Below, one piece after another: positions 63,138-64,000 of a stretch of DNA of 64,000 nucleotides. The notes under the pieces were generated by a model. That model was not told the DNA's origin, did no database searches, and was given only the letters and a program-made list of their open reading frames with translations. Position 1 is the stretch's first letter. Every line of letters starts with the position of its first letter. Made by a program: the position numbers and the translations under genes. This DNA is from Duganella levis (lineage in GTDB: Bacteria; Pseudomonadota; Gammaproteobacteria; Burkholderiales; Burkholderiaceae_D), in the NCBI RefSeq assembly GCF_009857605.1, contig NZ_WWCT01000001.1:434001-498000 (forward strand), read 5' to 3'.

Positions 63138-64000
63138 TTGATCAAGCACGCCGCCGATCTGCACCAACTTCCCCCGACGAACGATCTGCTGCTTGCCGGC
63201 GGCGATGACAGATTGACACTGGATGCCGGCACAGGCCGCTCCCGCTATGGCTGCCGGCCGACGCCGGACACCGACCTGGTGTCGCTGGGTTCGTCCACCG
63301 CCTCACATATTTCCCCTTATGCTTACCAGGCCGCCGATGCGTTGCGGCAGCGCTGCGTGCAAGCCATGCGGGGGGAGCCGGAACTGGTGGTGTACCGGCG
63401 GGCCTTGGCCGCCGTGCGGCAGCGCTTGCTGGCCTACTGCGGCTGCGCGCCGGAAGACAGCCCGATGACGCTGCTGGCGCCGTCCGGCACCGATTTGTTC
63501 ATGCTGGTAGCCAATTTGCGGCAGCCGCAGTGCACGGTGCTGATCGACGGCGCCGAGACCGGCAGCGGCGTGCCACTGGCCTTGCTCGGGCCGCGTCAAG
63601 GTGCGCCGCATATGGTGGCGGTGCGGCATGCGGATGGCAGTTTGCGCGACGCCGGCGAGGTCGATGCCGAGTACGCCGCCATCGTTGATAAGGCGGCTTC
63701 GCGCGGGCAGCGGGTACTGCTAGTGCTTACCGACGTCAGCAAGACTGGGCTGATTGCGCCGTCGATCGCCTCGGTGCAGGCGCTGCGGGCACGCTGGCCG
63801 GATCATCTGGACGTACTGGTTGATGCTTGCCAGTTCCGGCTGGACCCGGTGACGGTGCGGGCGTATCTGGCGCAGGGTTTCATGCTGGCGCTGACTGGCT
63901 CCAAGTTCCTGACCGGGCCGACTTTCAGCGGCGCCCTGCTGCTGCCACGCGCGATGGCGGCCAATGCGGTGGAGGCAGTTACCAGCCACAGCAATTTCGG
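63138..64000 (+). CDS. Fold-type I PLP-dependent enzyme, 5' part
   Basis: An open frame with PLP-enzyme features runs from TTG 63138, ten bases after the flaG stop, off the window end (287 codons seen). Motifs are SLGSSTASHISPYAYQAADA, TLLAPSGTDLFMLVANLR, VLLVLTDVSKTGLIAP and the cofactor aspartate in VLVDACQFRLDPV. The presumed PLP lysine is K256 in LALTGSKFLTGPTFSG. It looks like a class V-related or kynureninase-like enzyme but I cannot place it further. No clear ribosome site precedes the TTG, so a start further downstream is possible. Confidence 0.75.
   Translation, partial: MIKHAADLHQLPPTNDLLLAGGDDRLTLDAGTGRSRYGCRPTPDTDLVSLGSSTASHISPYAYQAADALRQRCVQAMRGEPELVVYRRALAAVRQRLLAYCGCAPEDSPMTLLAPSGTDLFMLVANLRQPQCTVLIDGAETGSGVPLALLGPRQGAPHMVAVRHADGSLRDAGEVDAEYAAIVDKAASRGQRVLLVLTDVSKTGLIAPSIASVQALRARWPDHLDVLVDACQFRLDPVTVRAYLAQGFMLALTGSKFLTGPTFSGALLLPRAMAANAVEAVTSHSNF

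Overview
The window reads as a piece of chromosome from a GC-rich betaproteobacterium, most likely Oxalobacteraceae (the Duganella / Massilia / Janthinobacterium group). This is inferred from gene content (FecI/FecR/TonB receptor with DUF3649-PepSY-DUF3325, the mltG-tmk-holB-pilZ block beside ygfZ, DUF4936, DUF3300, a second fusA) and from codon usage rich in G or C at third positions. Coding density is very high. Many genes overlap by 4 bases or meet tail to tail. I see no rRNA, tRNA, CRISPR array, insertion sequence or prophage, and no gene-free stretch longer than about 300 bases.

Layout. 1-2700: end of an AzgA-type purine permease, a small ACT-like protein divergent from an Lrp/AsnC regulator, and a beta/gamma-crystallin/glycine-zipper envelope protein. 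2700-8975: a complete iron-starvation island with a Fur-box palindrome, fecI, fecR, a signalling TonB-dependent receptor, and three overlapping inner-membrane genes (DUF3649, PepSY_TM, DUF3325) that probably form a ferrisiderophore reductase. 8891-13424: NAD(P)-binding protein and divergent LysR regulator, DUF4124 and DUF481 envelope proteins, purT. 13429-17276: one leftward transcription unit of DUF2141, an exported carotenoid oxygenase, and a LytS/LytR-type two-component pair. 17367-22736: two divergent hybrid histidine kinases. 22733-29463: MATE exporter with a LacI-type operator, small membrane protein, a pair of unrecognised exported proteins, an SDR enzyme, two GNAT genes (one broken), a lipoprotein and an orphan LptA-like protein.

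31329-34298 is a siaABCD-type module (PP2C phosphatase, kinase, phosphorylatable antagonist, diguanylate cyclase) next to a chemoreceptor. It is followed by a YjjJ-type HipA kinase, a 2-hydroxyacid dehydrogenase, a 1,677-residue one-protein phosphorelay (propeller sensor, kinase, two receivers, HPt), a second EF-G and outer-membrane phospholipase A. 45202-51733: small membrane protein, an exported TPR protein with a degenerate metallopeptidase site, a PRMT-like methyltransferase divergent from an RsbQ/KAI2-like hydrolase, a DUF3300 lipoprotein and an ankyrin protein.

51730-59980: the housekeeping block mltG-tmk-holB-pilZ // tatD-ankyrin, split by an oppositely oriented antiporter plus KfrA-like pair. 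On the other side are ygfZ-DUF4936-NRDE and an SMR exporter. 59969-64000: a coupled PLP decarboxylase and TPR/ATP-grasp ligase, a flaG gene, and the start of a second fold-type-I PLP enzyme that runs off the window. The best candidates for something undescribed are this PLP/ATP-grasp cluster, the carotenoid oxygenase fused by operon structure to a two-component system, and the CBS-domain version of the Sia switch.
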